Source: Flavobacterium sp. Leaf82
Lineage (GTDB): Bacteria > Bacteroidota > Bacteroidia > Flavobacteriales > Flavobacteriaceae
Reading direction: 5' to 3'
NCBI RefSeq assembly: GCF_001422725.1
Contig: NZ_LMMA01000035.1
Location: 62,001 to 126,000 of the forward strand
Length of the DNA stretch: 64,000 nucleotides
A program made the position numbers and the translations under genes. Below the pieces are notes generated by a model, which had not been told where the DNA came from, made no database searches, and saw only the letters and a program-made list of their open reading frames with translations. Below, piece by piece: positions 1-7,113 of the stretch. How positions within the stretch are numbered: position 1 is the first letter of the stretch; every line of letters begins with the position of its first letter.

Positions 1-6
1 CGTGTA

Positions 7-117
7 GTTTGTCATCTCGACGCAAGAGAGATTACACCAGTAACTCTACAAAGACTGACTATTTTGATTGTGTCCCGAAGCTTCGGGATAGTGTGATTTC
101 TCATTCTTCGAAATGAC
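7..117. repeat. Imperfect palindromic dispersed repeat
   Basis: The left arm (TTTGTCATCTCGACGCAAG...) and the right arm (...TTCGAAATGACAAG) are imperfect inverted copies of each other. An inner perfect palindrome, TCCCGAAGCTTCGGGA, lies near 74-89. The arms resemble those of the much cleaner copy near 40629-40731, and the inner palindrome recurs near 26862-26877. I read it as an intergenic palindromic element, not a gene. The elements could also act as bidirectional terminators. Confidence 0.6.
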
Positions 118-244
118 AAGATTGTATCAAACCCGACAGTTTTTTTTAACCTGTCGGGTTTATTATTTTATAAAAACCCCATTGCTATTTTTATTTCATC
201 TACCTTGCTACGTTGGCTGCATTTGCAGTTTTCCCAAAACAAAA

Positions 245-838
245 ATGGAAAATAGTTTCGAAGATTTGATTGCGAGTTATATTGAAAACAAAGTTGGAAT
301 ATCGGAGCATTTTTTAAGCCCTGAGCTGGCAAATCATTTAAAACAAAATTTACTCGATTTAAACGAGAAAAGTTTATTGCAAGCAGCAGGAATTGGCAAT
401 TCAGAGAAACTTTCTTACGACGGGGCGATCAGGAGCGATTCGATATATTGGTTAGACAAAAAGCATAATAATGTATTTGAAAATGAGTTTTTTGATAAAA
501 TTGATGCCTTTATTCTTTACCTGAACGAAAGCTGTTATACCGGAATTACCGGTTACGAATTTCACTATTCCTTATATGAAACCGGAGATTTCTACCTGAA
601 ACATTTAGATCAGTTCAAAAATAATCCAAGCCGAAAATATTCCATGATTAGTTATCTTAATAGTAATTGGCAGGAAAGCGACGGGGGAGAACTGATGATT
701 CATCAGGAAAACAACAATCAGAAAATATCACCTACTCAGGGTAAAACAGTTTTCTTTAAAAGCAACGAATTAGTGCATGAAGTGCTGGTTACGCAAAACA
801 CGAGAATGAGTATTACAGGTTGGCTAAAGAGTGATTAA
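245..838 (+). CDS. 2-oxoglutarate/Fe(II)-dependent oxygenase (prolyl hydroxylase type)
   Basis: The 197-residue protein has the double-stranded beta-helix signature of 2OG-Fe(II) dioxygenases. There is an HxD pair (H120, D122) after YETGDFYLKH, a distal His (H178 in NELVHEV) and an Arg nine residues later (R187 in TRMSITGW) that should bind the 2OG carboxylate. The region between matches the P4H-like fold, with DGGEL before the second His. I chose ATG 245 rather than the longer frame from 113 because the extra 44 residues translate a repeat and are not conserved-looking. The substrate cannot be told; relatives hydroxylate proline or other residues in proteins or act on small molecules. It stands alone, with repeats on both sides. 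Confidence 0.8.
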   Translation: MENSFEDLIASYIENKVGISEHFLSPELANHLKQNLLDLNEKSLLQAAGIGNSEKLSYDGAIRSDSIYWLDKKHNNVFENEFFDKIDAFILYLNESCYTGITGYEFHYSLYETGDFYLKHLDQFKNNPSRKYSMISYLNSNWQESDGGELMIHQENNNQKISPTQGKTVFFKSNELVHEVLVTQNTRMSITGWLKSD

Positions 839-902
839 TTTTTAGAATATAGAATATATAATATAGAAGATAGAATATAGAGGATAGAAAAAAGAGAGTT
901 TA

Positions 903-1043
903 ACCGCAAAGAGCGCTAAGATTTTTACCAGTATTACGTTGAAAAAACACAAAGTTCGCAAAGCTAGTTCAATACAAAGCTTTGCGAACTTTGTGTTTTT
1001 GTTAAACTGCTTAATTAAAAAAAATCTTAGCGCGCTTTGCGGT
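903..1043. repeat. Nested inverted repeat between genes
   Basis: Two nested inverted repeats are present. The outer arms are ACCGCAAAGAGCGCTAAG near 903 and its near-complement (CTTAGCGCGCTTTGCGGT) near 1026-1043. The inner arms, 945-965 and 978-998, are perfect 21-base complements containing CACAAAGTTCGCAAAG. Folded, it would be a long two-stage hairpin. The stretch 839-1148 holds no convincing gene; a minus-strand frame at 842-1096 is low-complexity and runs through the repeat. Confidence 0.65.
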
Positions 1044-1098
1044 AAAATCCTCATTATAAGTATTTTTAAATCTAAATAAGTTTTTTTTTTAAACAATT

Positions 1099-1132
1099 AT
1101 TGAATTTTATATTGATATATCAATTATATTTG
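1099..1132 (+). promoter_or_regulatory. Promoter with palindromic operator upstream of marR
   Basis: ATTG at 1099-1102, then 22 bases, then TATATTTG (TAnnTTTG type) at 1125-1132 fits the Bacteroidota sigma-A promoter form. The perfect palindrome ATTGATATATCAAT at 1111-1124 fills the spacer and abuts the -7 box, where a bound regulator would block the polymerase. MarR proteins commonly repress their own operon from such sites, so autoregulation by the next gene is the simplest reading. Confidence 0.6.
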
Positions 1133-1148
1133 CATCAAACAAAAAGAT

Positions 1149-1589
1149 ATGAAAATTGAAAATCCAACCGGAACAGCTCTTTATTCAATAGAGAAAGCAA
1201 TCAAGGAATATCGAAAGCTGGCACAAAAAAATATTAGCAAAGTTGTAAAAGATATTACAGTAGATCAATGTCTGGTATTAATTATACTAAATGATAATCA
1301 GAATATTTCTCAAAACGAATTAGCGAATCTTGTATTTAAAGACAATGCTTCAATTACAAGAATGATCGAATTAATGGTTAAAAAAGATTATTTAACCCGA
1401 ACCATTCATATGGAAGATCGAAGAAAATTCAATCTCAAAATTACCAATAAAGGGATAAAAACGCTTGAACTAATAGAACCGGTTATTCAAAATAACAGGC
1501 AAACAGCACTTGATGGTTTATCGTTAGAAGAAATAACATTATTGGACAAAACACTCCAGAAAATAATCATTAATTGCAAAAATAAATAG
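1149..1589 (+). CDS. MarR family transcriptional regulator
   Basis: The 146-residue protein has the MarR winged-helix layout: an N-terminal dimerisation helix, a helix-turn-helix around residues 55-80 (ISQNELANLVFKDNASITRM) and a wing with the typical DRR motif (MEDRRKFNLKIT). The stop codon ends one base before the start of the serine hydrolase gene, so the two are almost certainly co-transcribed and probably translationally coupled. A palindrome inside its promoter suggests autoregulation. The ligand is unknown. Confidence 0.85.
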   Translation: MKIENPTGTALYSIEKAIKEYRKLAQKNISKVVKDITVDQCLVLIILNDNQNISQNELANLVFKDNASITRMIELMVKKDYLTRTIHMEDRRKFNLKITNKGIKTLELIEPVIQNNRQTALDGLSLEEITLLDKTLQKIIINCKNK

Positions 1590-1590
1590 C

Positions 1591-2910
1591 ATGAAATCAG
1601 GATTAACTCTCATTGTATTGTTAGTATTTACTTTTGGATATTCACAAAAAGAACTTAGTACGAAACTAGAACAATACATGGACGCACAATTTGCCATTAA
1701 CGATTTTAGTGGCACCGTATTGGTTTCTAAAAACGACTCGATATTGCTTAAAAAAGCATATGGCTTTGCTGATTACGAATGGAAAGTAAAAAATGAAATA
1801 GATTCGAAATTTAGTTTGGCTTCGGTTTCAAAGCAATTTACGGCTGTTGCCGTTTTGCAATTAGCAGAAAATAAAAAACTTTCATTAGATGATCCTCTTA
1901 GTAAGTATTTTGCTGTTTTTCCTAAAGGAGATAAGATAACTGTAAAGATGATGTTGACTCACAATTCAGGATTAGAAATGGATTATGACGAATTGTATTT
2001 GACAAAAACTGATCTCGATAAAGATTCGGTTTATACGTATCTGGCAAGAAAGCCTTTATTGTTTGAACCAGGCACTAGTACAGCTTACAGTAATATTGGT
2101 TATTATTTATTGGCGCGCATTATCGAGAAAGTATCCGGACAATCCTATTTAGTATATTTAAAGCAAAATTTATTTGATAAAGCAAAAATGTACCATTCAG
2201 GAGTTTCAACAAATGATGTAATAGTCGATAAAATGACTCACGGATATTATTTTAACGATAATAAATTAGTAAAAAATCCGTACATCAACTGGAACTTTAA
2301 TCTGGGACATGATGGTATTTATTCGACTGTAGAAGATTTAAATTTATGGAATAAGGCGCTTTTTGAGAGTCAGATATTATTATCTGAAGAATCAAAAAAG
2401 AAAATGTTTACGTCCTACAATGAACAAAATTTTGGTTTTGGAGTTATTATTAATCCTTTTTACAATCAAAATCATCAGCTAATTGCGCATGACGGAGGTT
2501 TTTTTGGTGCCATGACTTCATTTAATAAATTTACTGAGGATAAAGTTTTTATTACAGTTTTATCCAATAACCAATCAAAATCATATTATATCGCTTATGG
2601 TCTCGCCGGAATATGTTTTGGGAAAGAAGTCGAGCTTCCGTACAAACACATTCAAAAAGTGATAGATACTAAAGTTTACGATCAATATGTTGGGGATTAT
2701 GCAGATATCAAAATCCTGAAGAAAGATAATAAGTTGTATTATAATGATTATGATATCGAACTGCTGCCGGAATCTCCAACGAAATTTTTTCGCTCAGATA
2801 ATAACAATACTACATTGGAATTTATTAAGAATAAAAAAGAAAAAATTATGCAGCTCGAAATAAAAAAGGCTGGAATAAAAGAAATAAAAAATAAAACCAA
2901 AGGAGTTTAA
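1591..2910 (+). CDS. Secreted serine hydrolase (class C beta-lactamase / PBP4-like fold)
   Basis: The 439-residue protein has a signal peptide of about 18 residues (cleavage near GYSQ). It carries the three motifs of the beta-lactamase/transpeptidase-like esterase family: SxxK as S78-V-S-K81, YxN as Y166-S-N168, and an HDG box at 300-302 in place of KTG. About 340 residues form the catalytic domain; the C-terminal ~95 residues are probably a small lipocalin-like or DUF3471-type extension. Members are peptidases or esterases, so a beta-lactam role should not be assumed. It is in an operon with the MarR gene before it and probably the EamA transporter after it. Confidence 0.8.
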   Translation: MKSGLTLIVLLVFTFGYSQKELSTKLEQYMDAQFAINDFSGTVLVSKNDSILLKKAYGFADYEWKVKNEIDSKFSLASVSKQFTAVAVLQLAENKKLSLDDPLSKYFAVFPKGDKITVKMMLTHNSGLEMDYDELYLTKTDLDKDSVYTYLARKPLLFEPGTSTAYSNIGYYLLARIIEKVSGQSYLVYLKQNLFDKAKMYHSGVSTNDVIVDKMTHGYYFNDNKLVKNPYINWNFNLGHDGIYSTVEDLNLWNKALFESQILLSEESKKKMFTSYNEQNFGFGVIINPFYNQNHQLIAHDGGFFGAMTSFNKFTEDKVFITVLSNNQSKSYYIAYGLAGICFGKEVELPYKHIQKVIDTKVYDQYVGDYADIKILKKDNKLYYNDYDIELLPESPTKFFRSDNNNTTLEFIKNKKEKIMQLEIKKAGIKEIKNKTKGV

Positions 2911-2940
2911 ACACTATTTTTGTGCTCAAAATTTGATACT

Positions 2941-3795
2941 ATGTTATTTCTTGTTTTAAGTATTTTGTGCAGTGTAATTGTTGGCGTAATTTTCAAAATA
3001 ACCAGAAAATACAATACCAATCCCATACAAATTGTAGCAGTTAATTATTTGATTGCACTGGCACTTTGTTATTTTACTTTTAGTCCAAATCTGGCAGAAG
3101 TCAATTCAAATTCACCCTGGAACATTTACATAGCCATTGGCGTTTTATTACCTTTTGTTTTTCTTTCTCTGGTCGCTTCGATAAAGCATATTGGGATTGT
3201 AAAAACTGATGCTGCCCAACGCTTATCGCTGTTTATACCCATACTCGCTGCATGGCTTATTTTTAAAGAAGAATTTAATAGCTATAAAGTAGCAGGGATT
3301 ATAATTGGTTTCCTGGCGTTGCTGTTTATTTTAAGAAAACAATCTGAAAACAAAGAGAATAAATGGTTATATCCTGCCGCTGTTTTAATTGGGTTTGGAG
3401 TGATTGATATTCTTTTTAAACAAATAACACTTTATACTTCTTTGCCTTACCCAACATCTTTATTTGTTGTTTTTTGTATTGCTTTTGCTGTAGCAATTTT
3501 AATTGCTATTTATGAAATTGCTGTCAAAAAAGTAAACTTAGAACTTAAGAATATACTTTTTGGAGCCTTGGTCGGAATCTTTAACTTCGGAAATATTCTC
3601 TTTTACTTAAAAGCGCATAAGGCTTTTGCCGATAATCCATCGACTGTTTTTGCCGGAATGAATATGGGAGTTATCATTTTAGGAAGTTTTGTTGGTTTGC
3701 TTTTTTTCAAGGAGAAATTATCAAAAATCAATTTTATCGGAATCTTTTTAGCTCTTATTTCTATTATTTTTATTGTTATATCACAATTTAAATAA
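2941..3795 (+). CDS. EamA/DMT-family membrane transporter
   Basis: The 284-residue hydrophobic protein has about ten transmembrane helices in two halves, as in the drug/metabolite transporter superfamily. Each half ends with the usual short charged loop (FKEEFNSYK near 115-123 and FFKEKLSKINFIG near the C-terminus). I start it at ATG 2941, not at the in-frame TTG 2920. It lies 30 bases after the serine hydrolase with no terminator between, so it may be the third gene of the MarR-controlled operon. The substrate is unknown. Confidence 0.75.
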   Translation: MLFLVLSILCSVIVGVIFKITRKYNTNPIQIVAVNYLIALALCYFTFSPNLAEVNSNSPWNIYIAIGVLLPFVFLSLVASIKHIGIVKTDAAQRLSLFIPILAAWLIFKEEFNSYKVAGIIIGFLALLFILRKQSENKENKWLYPAAVLIGFGVIDILFKQITLYTSLPYPTSLFVVFCIAFAVAILIAIYEIAVKKVNLELKNILFGALVGIFNFGNILFYLKAHKAFADNPSTVFAGMNMGVIILGSFVGLLFFKEKLSKINFIGIFLALISIIFIVISQFK

Positions 3796-3871
3796 TTTAT
3801 TTAACCTCATAAATCCTTAGTTTACAGGTGATTTTGTGTTATTTTTAATAATATTGAAAATAAACTCGACT

Positions 3872-3908
3872 AATTCTATAGAATTTATAAATTATATTTA
3901 TAGATTTG
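3872..3908 (+). promoter_or_regulatory. Promoter and palindrome upstream of the Met/Cys leader
   Basis: TAGATTTG (TAnnTTTG type) at 3901-3908 lies only eight bases before the first mini-ORF, so the message would be leaderless or nearly so. Upstream is a perfect 14-bp palindrome, AATTCTATAGAATT, at 3872-3885, followed by an AT-rich imperfect palindrome. The 14-mer is a candidate repressor or activator site. I see no clear -33 box at the right distance. Confidence 0.45.
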
Positions 3909-3916
3909 CAGTAACA

Positions 3917-4003
3917 ATGAAAAACTATAGTCTAAATATCATCCCGTTTATGTGCAGCTTCACGATGTGTTGCATGAAGAACGATGCGATGAGATGGCGT
4001 TAA
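3917..4003 (+). CDS. Met/Cys-rich mini-ORF, candidate leader peptide 1
   Basis: A 28-codon frame runs ATG to TAA. Met occupies positions 1, 12, 17, 20 and 25 and Cys positions 13, 18 and 19, clustered as MCSFTMCCM. It begins right after a TAnnTTTG box and stops 32 bases before an intrinsic terminator. Codons 19-21 (TGCATGAA, 3971-3978) are exactly complementary to the 5' arm of that terminator (TTCATGCA, 4041-4048), so ribosome position on these codons could decide whether the terminator forms. This is the layout of a leader-peptide attenuator; translation is not proven. Confidence 0.5.
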   Translation: MKNYSLNIIPFMCSFTMCCMKNDAMRWR

Positions 4004-4035
4004 TAGAGAAAGTACTTGTTAGTTATTTTTTTTTT

Positions 4036-4068
4036 AGCCTTTCATGCACCATGAAAGGCTTTTTTTTA
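4036..4068 (+). terminator. Intrinsic terminator inside the gdhA leader (attenuator)
   Basis: A perfect 11-bp stem, AGCCTTTCATG (4036-4046) with CATGAAAGGCT (4050-4060), a three-base loop and a run of eight T make a canonical Rho-independent terminator. It lies between the two mini-ORFs and well upstream of gdhA, so it acts within the leader and is not the end of the EamA operon. An alternative pairing with 3971-3978 would destroy it. Confidence 0.8.
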
Positions 4069-4090
4069 GAACTATTAAAAAAGGAATGAA

Positions 4091-4171
4091 ATGAGATCAA
4101 ATAGAAATACGAATATTATGATGCAATGCTGCCTTATGAAAATTCCATGTTGCAGCTGTAGCAATTATTAA
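4091..4171 (+). CDS. Cys/Met-rich mini-ORF, candidate leader peptide 2
   Basis: A 26-codon frame contains Cys at 13, 14, 20, 21 and 23 and Met at 1, 10, 11 and 16 (MMQCCLMK then PCCSC), with the N-terminus rich in Asn and Arg. Nine of 26 residues are Met or Cys, far above background. It lies downstream of the leader terminator and about 90 bases before gdhA. It resembles the first mini-ORF in bias but not in sequence. It may be a second sensing step or a translated small protein. Confidence 0.45.
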   Translation: MRSNRNTNIMMQCCLMKIPCCSCSNY

Positions 4172-4173
4172 AA

Positions 4174-4266
4174 ATGATAAAAGCTTCTTTACAACTATCA
4201 AAGGAACTTTTAATGGATCAATTTCTAAACCCAATAAACCCAAATTTTAAAAAATATATATCATGA
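4174..4266 (+). CDS. Short ORF overlapping the gdhA start (ATGA)
   Basis: A 30-residue frame starts three bases after leader ORF 2 and ends in TGA at 4264-4266, overlapping the gdhA ATG as ATGA. That overlap is the classic arrangement for translational coupling. The peptide is not Met/Cys-rich and I do not recognise it. It may be a translated coupler, a remnant of an older gene, or chance. Confidence 0.3.
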   Translation: MIKASLQLSKELLMDQFLNPINPNFKKYIS

Positions 4267-5549
4267 GTACAGAATTAATAAAACAGAATCCTTTTCAGTC
4301 AATGATTGATCGTTTTAATATCGCTGCAGATATTTTAAATTTAGATGAATCAATCAGGCAGAAACTACAACGACCTGAAAAACAAATTGTAGTTAATTTT
4401 TCTATTACGTTAGACAACGGAAAAGAACAAAATTTCGAAGGATATCGAGTGATTCACAATACAGCTTTAGGCCCGTCAAAAGGAGGAATTAGATATGATA
4501 ATGGCGTAAATCTTGATGAAGTAAAAGCCCTTGCTGCCTGGATGACCTGGAAATCTGCGGTAACAGGAATCCCGTTTGGAGGCGCAAAAGGAGGAATTAT
4601 TTGTGATCCAAGAACGCTTTCTAAAACAGAATTAGAAAAAATTACCAGAGCATATACCAAAGCTTTATCAGATATTTTTGGACCAGAAAAAGATGTTCCT
4701 GCACCGGACATGGGAACCGGGCCAGACGAAATGGGCTGGTTAATGGATGAATTTTCAATAGTTCACGGTAAAACAATTCACGCCGTTGTAACCGGAAAAC
4801 ATTTGCATTCAGGAGGATCTTTAGGCAGGGTAGAAGCAACCGGAAGAGGTGTAAGCATAATTACTTTACTGGCACTTCAAAAATTAAAATTAAGACCTGC
4901 AAGATCCAGCGTTGCAATTCAGGGTTTTGGTAATGTAGGATTACATTCGGCTTTGTTTTTATTCGAAAAAGGACTAAAAGTAGTTGCTGTAAGTGATGTT
5001 TCTGAAGCTTTTTATAATCCTGACGGATTGAATATTCCGGAATTAATCTTGTATTATAACCTCAATAATAAAAGTATCAAAGGATATCCAAATTCAGTTG
5101 CCATCAAACATGAAGACTTATTATTGTTAGATGTCGATGTATTGATTCCGGCTGCAAAAGAAGACGTTATCACGCAAAAAAATGCTAATGAAATACGGGC
5201 AAAAATTATAGTTGAAGGGGCAAACGGACCTGTTTCTTCTGATGCGGATCAAATATTACACAACAATAATGTTCTTGTAGTTCCTGATATTTTAGCCAAT
5301 GCGGGAGGCGTTACGGTTTCTTACTTCGAATGGCTTCAAAATTCGCTTTTAGAATCCTGGAGAATTCACCAGATTAATACCCGTTTAGAGGATATTTTAG
5401 AAAAAGGTTTTGAAACTGTTTTTAGAGTTGCAGCAAAACATAACGTAACGCCGCGTATTGCTGCCTATATCATTGCTTTGCAAAAAGTAGCCGACACACA
5501 ATCTGTAAAAGAAGTGGCTCTGGATACGCCAAAGTTTAAGCAGAATTAA
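4263..5549 (+). CDS. gdhA: Glutamate dehydrogenase (Glu/Leu/Phe/Val dehydrogenase family)
   Basis: This 428-residue enzyme interconverts glutamate and 2-oxoglutarate plus ammonia. Substrate residues are visible: PSKGGIRY with K73, the catalytic lysine in PFGGAKGG (K109) and the catalytic aspartate in VPAPDMGTG (D149). The dinucleotide domain begins with GFGNVG at 221-226. Length and the N-terminal form match the hexameric RocG/GudB-like enzymes of about 420-430 residues, usually NAD-linked and catabolic, not the ~450-residue biosynthetic type; the cofactor is inferred from that. It sits behind an unusual Met/Cys-rich attenuator-like leader, which is not what one expects for nitrogen metabolism. 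A hairpin follows it. Confidence 0.88.
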   Translation: MSTELIKQNPFQSMIDRFNIAADILNLDESIRQKLQRPEKQIVVNFSITLDNGKEQNFEGYRVIHNTALGPSKGGIRYDNGVNLDEVKALAAWMTWKSAVTGIPFGGAKGGIICDPRTLSKTELEKITRAYTKALSDIFGPEKDVPAPDMGTGPDEMGWLMDEFSIVHGKTIHAVVTGKHLHSGGSLGRVEATGRGVSIITLLALQKLKLRPARSSVAIQGFGNVGLHSALFLFEKGLKVVAVSDVSEAFYNPDGLNIPELILYYNLNNKSIKGYPNSVAIKHEDLLLLDVDVLIPAAKEDVITQKNANEIRAKIIVEGANGPVSSDADQILHNNNVLVVPDILANAGGVTVSYFEWLQNSLLESWRIHQINTRLEDILEKGFETVFRVAAKHNVTPRIAAYIIALQKVADTQSVKEVALDTPKFKQN

Positions 5550-5571
5550 TTAGAGAGAAATTTAGAACGAG

Positions 5572-5634
5572 ATTATTTTCATTGATTGGTATTATTCTGA
5601 AAGGGAAAAATAATATTAATCAATGAAAATATCT
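5572..5634 (+). terminator. Imperfect hairpin after gdhA
   Basis: GATTATTTTCATTGATTGG and its near-complement AATCAATGAAAATATC form a stem of roughly 20 pairs with a few mismatches and a loop around GAAAGGG, followed by TCTTTTCG. It is a plausible transcription end or mRNA-stabilising hairpin for gdhA, though AT-rich. Confidence 0.5.
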
Positions 5635-5697
5635 TTTCGTTTAAGTCAGAATGAGTTATTTATAATTTTTTACAAATCAAAAAAGTAATTTTTAAAA

Positions 5698-6921
5698 ATG
5701 GAACATATTAATTTTCTTGCCTTCGCAATGCCAGCTTTTTTTCTTTTCTTATTTTTAGAATATAAAATAGCGCAATGTAGTAAGAGACCTGAAATTTTTA
5801 ATTATGAAAGTTCGGTTTCAAATATTAGCATTGGTATTGCAGAGCGATTGATAAATTTATTTATAGCCGCAAGTTTTTATCAATTGTATTATTTGATCTA
5901 TAACAACTATAGAATTTTTGATATTCCAAGTAATGTTGTTGTTTGGTTTGCCTTGATTCTCGCTACTGATTTTGTCTGGTATTGGTATCACAGACTGGGT
6001 CATGAAGTTAATTTTTTCTGGGCAGCGCATATTGTACATCATCATAGCGAAGAGTTTAATTTTACTGCTGCAGCCAGAATCACAACTTTTCAGGCAATAG
6101 TAAGAACCGGGTTTTGGTGCGTGCTTCCGTTAGTTGGTTTTCATCCTTCTATGGTAATTACGATGCTTATTGTTCATGGTGCTTATTCCTTTTTTACACA
6201 TACACAGCTTATTGGTAAAATAAAATGGTTAGAATATGTTTTTGTAACACCTTCGGTTCATGGAGTTCATCATGCTTCTGACGAGAAATATTTAGATAAA
6301 AATTATGGCGATATGTTTACTTTTTGGGATCGTCTTTTTGGAACTTTTCAGGAAGAAGAAGAAAGACCAAAATATGGCTTAACACATCCGCTAAAAAGCT
6401 ACAGTTTCTTGTGGCAGCACTTTCATTATTATTTTGAAATCTACGAATTATGGAAACGCTCTGAAGGTTTTAGTGCTAAATGGAAAGCCATTTTTGGAAG
6501 TCCCGCTCACATGGATCAGGATATTAGGCCAATATTAGAAAAACGTTTCCTGCAAGATAAAGAGAATCCGCATCAAAGGCTTCGCTTCAAGAATTATCTC
6601 TACATTCAGTTGGGATTATGCACGTTGTTTCTAACTGTTTTTACTTATTATTTTGACTATTTAGAACTAATTGATAAGATGTTTGTTTTATTTATTATTC
6701 TAATTACACTTGTCAATTGTGGTGCTTTGCTAGAACAGCGAAAATGGATTTATTACCTCGAATACGGACGCATTTTTATTGTTACAACCTATTTGTTATA
6801 CCAGGAAAATCTAATTTCATTTTTCTTTGTTCCGGTTGCGATTATGATTTTTGCTGAGCAGTTATTCTCGTTAAGTACACGTTATCAAAATGTAGTTCTT
6901 CAATTAGAAACTTCGGAGTAA
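5698..6921 (+). CDS. Sterol desaturase / fatty acid hydroxylase family membrane protein
   Basis: The 407-residue integral membrane protein has the eight-histidine di-iron pattern of the family: HRLGH (H98, H102), HIVHHHS (H111, H114-H116) and, after further membrane segments, HGVHHAS. These enzymes use O2 to hydroxylate or desaturate hydrophobic substrates; relatives include alkylglycerol monooxygenase and carotenoid or sphingolipid hydroxylases. A C-terminal block of about 110 residues adds several extra transmembrane helices after the catalytic domain. It is a single gene; its last codon runs into a heptamer repeat array. Substrate unknown. Confidence 0.82.
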   Translation: MEHINFLAFAMPAFFLFLFLEYKIAQCSKRPEIFNYESSVSNISIGIAERLINLFIAASFYQLYYLIYNNYRIFDIPSNVVVWFALILATDFVWYWYHRLGHEVNFFWAAHIVHHHSEEFNFTAAARITTFQAIVRTGFWCVLPLVGFHPSMVITMLIVHGAYSFFTHTQLIGKIKWLEYVFVTPSVHGVHHASDEKYLDKNYGDMFTFWDRLFGTFQEEEERPKYGLTHPLKSYSFLWQHFHYYFEIYELWKRSEGFSAKWKAIFGSPAHMDQDIRPILEKRFLQDKENPHQRLRFKNYLYIQLGLCTLFLTVFTYYFDYLELIDKMFVLFIILITLVNCGALLEQRKWIYYLEYGRIFIVTTYLLYQENLISFFFVPVAIMIFAEQLFSLSTRYQNVVLQLETSE

Positions 6922-7006
6922 AGAGTAAAGAGTAAAGAGTAAAGAGTAAAGAGTAAAGAGTAAAGAGTAAAGAGTAAAGAGTAAAGAGTAAAGAGTAAAG
7001 AGTAAA
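6916..7006. repeat. Tandem heptamer array, 13 x GAGTAAA
   Basis: Thirteen perfect copies of the 7-mer GAGTAAA run without a break, starting in the last codons of the sterol-desaturase gene (the stop TAA is part of the first unit). A degenerate tail follows to about 7020. Because 7 is not a multiple of 3, every unit places TAA in a different frame. No extra coding capacity is created. Confidence 0.97.
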
Positions 7007-7030
7007 GAGAAAAGAATAAAGAATACAGTT

Positions 7031-7108
7031 TTTGCCACGAATTACATCAATTAATTATCTCAATCCTATAATTTGAGAAAATTAGTGTAATTCGTGGCAA
7101 ACTTTTTT
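7031..7108. terminator. Bidirectional hairpin between convergent genes
   Basis: Arms 7031-7046 (TTTGCCACGAATTACA) and 7086-7101 are perfect 16-base complements, with more imperfect pairing inside and T/A runs on either side. It lies between the plus-strand hydroxylase and the minus-strand regulator that ends at 7114, so it can serve both. The GCCACnAATT arms resemble those of the tandem repeats at 21036-21484. Confidence 0.7.
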
Positions 7109-7113
7109 ATTTT

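Noticed and set aside
113..244. N-terminal extension of the 2OG oxygenase frame
   Set aside because: The added residues translate a dispersed repeat; the ATG at 245 gives a family-like length and start.
842..1096. 84-codon minus-strand frame
   Set aside because: It runs through the nested inverted repeat, is low in complexity and has no domain or promoter support.
1591..2910. Calling the serine hydrolase a beta-lactamase resistance gene
   Set aside because: The SxxK/YxN/HxG motifs are shared by many peptidases and esterases; nothing here shows beta-lactam hydrolysis.
6916..7006. Coding repeat or extended protein tail
   Set aside because: The first unit contains the in-frame stop codon and each 7-base unit brings TAA in turn in every frame.
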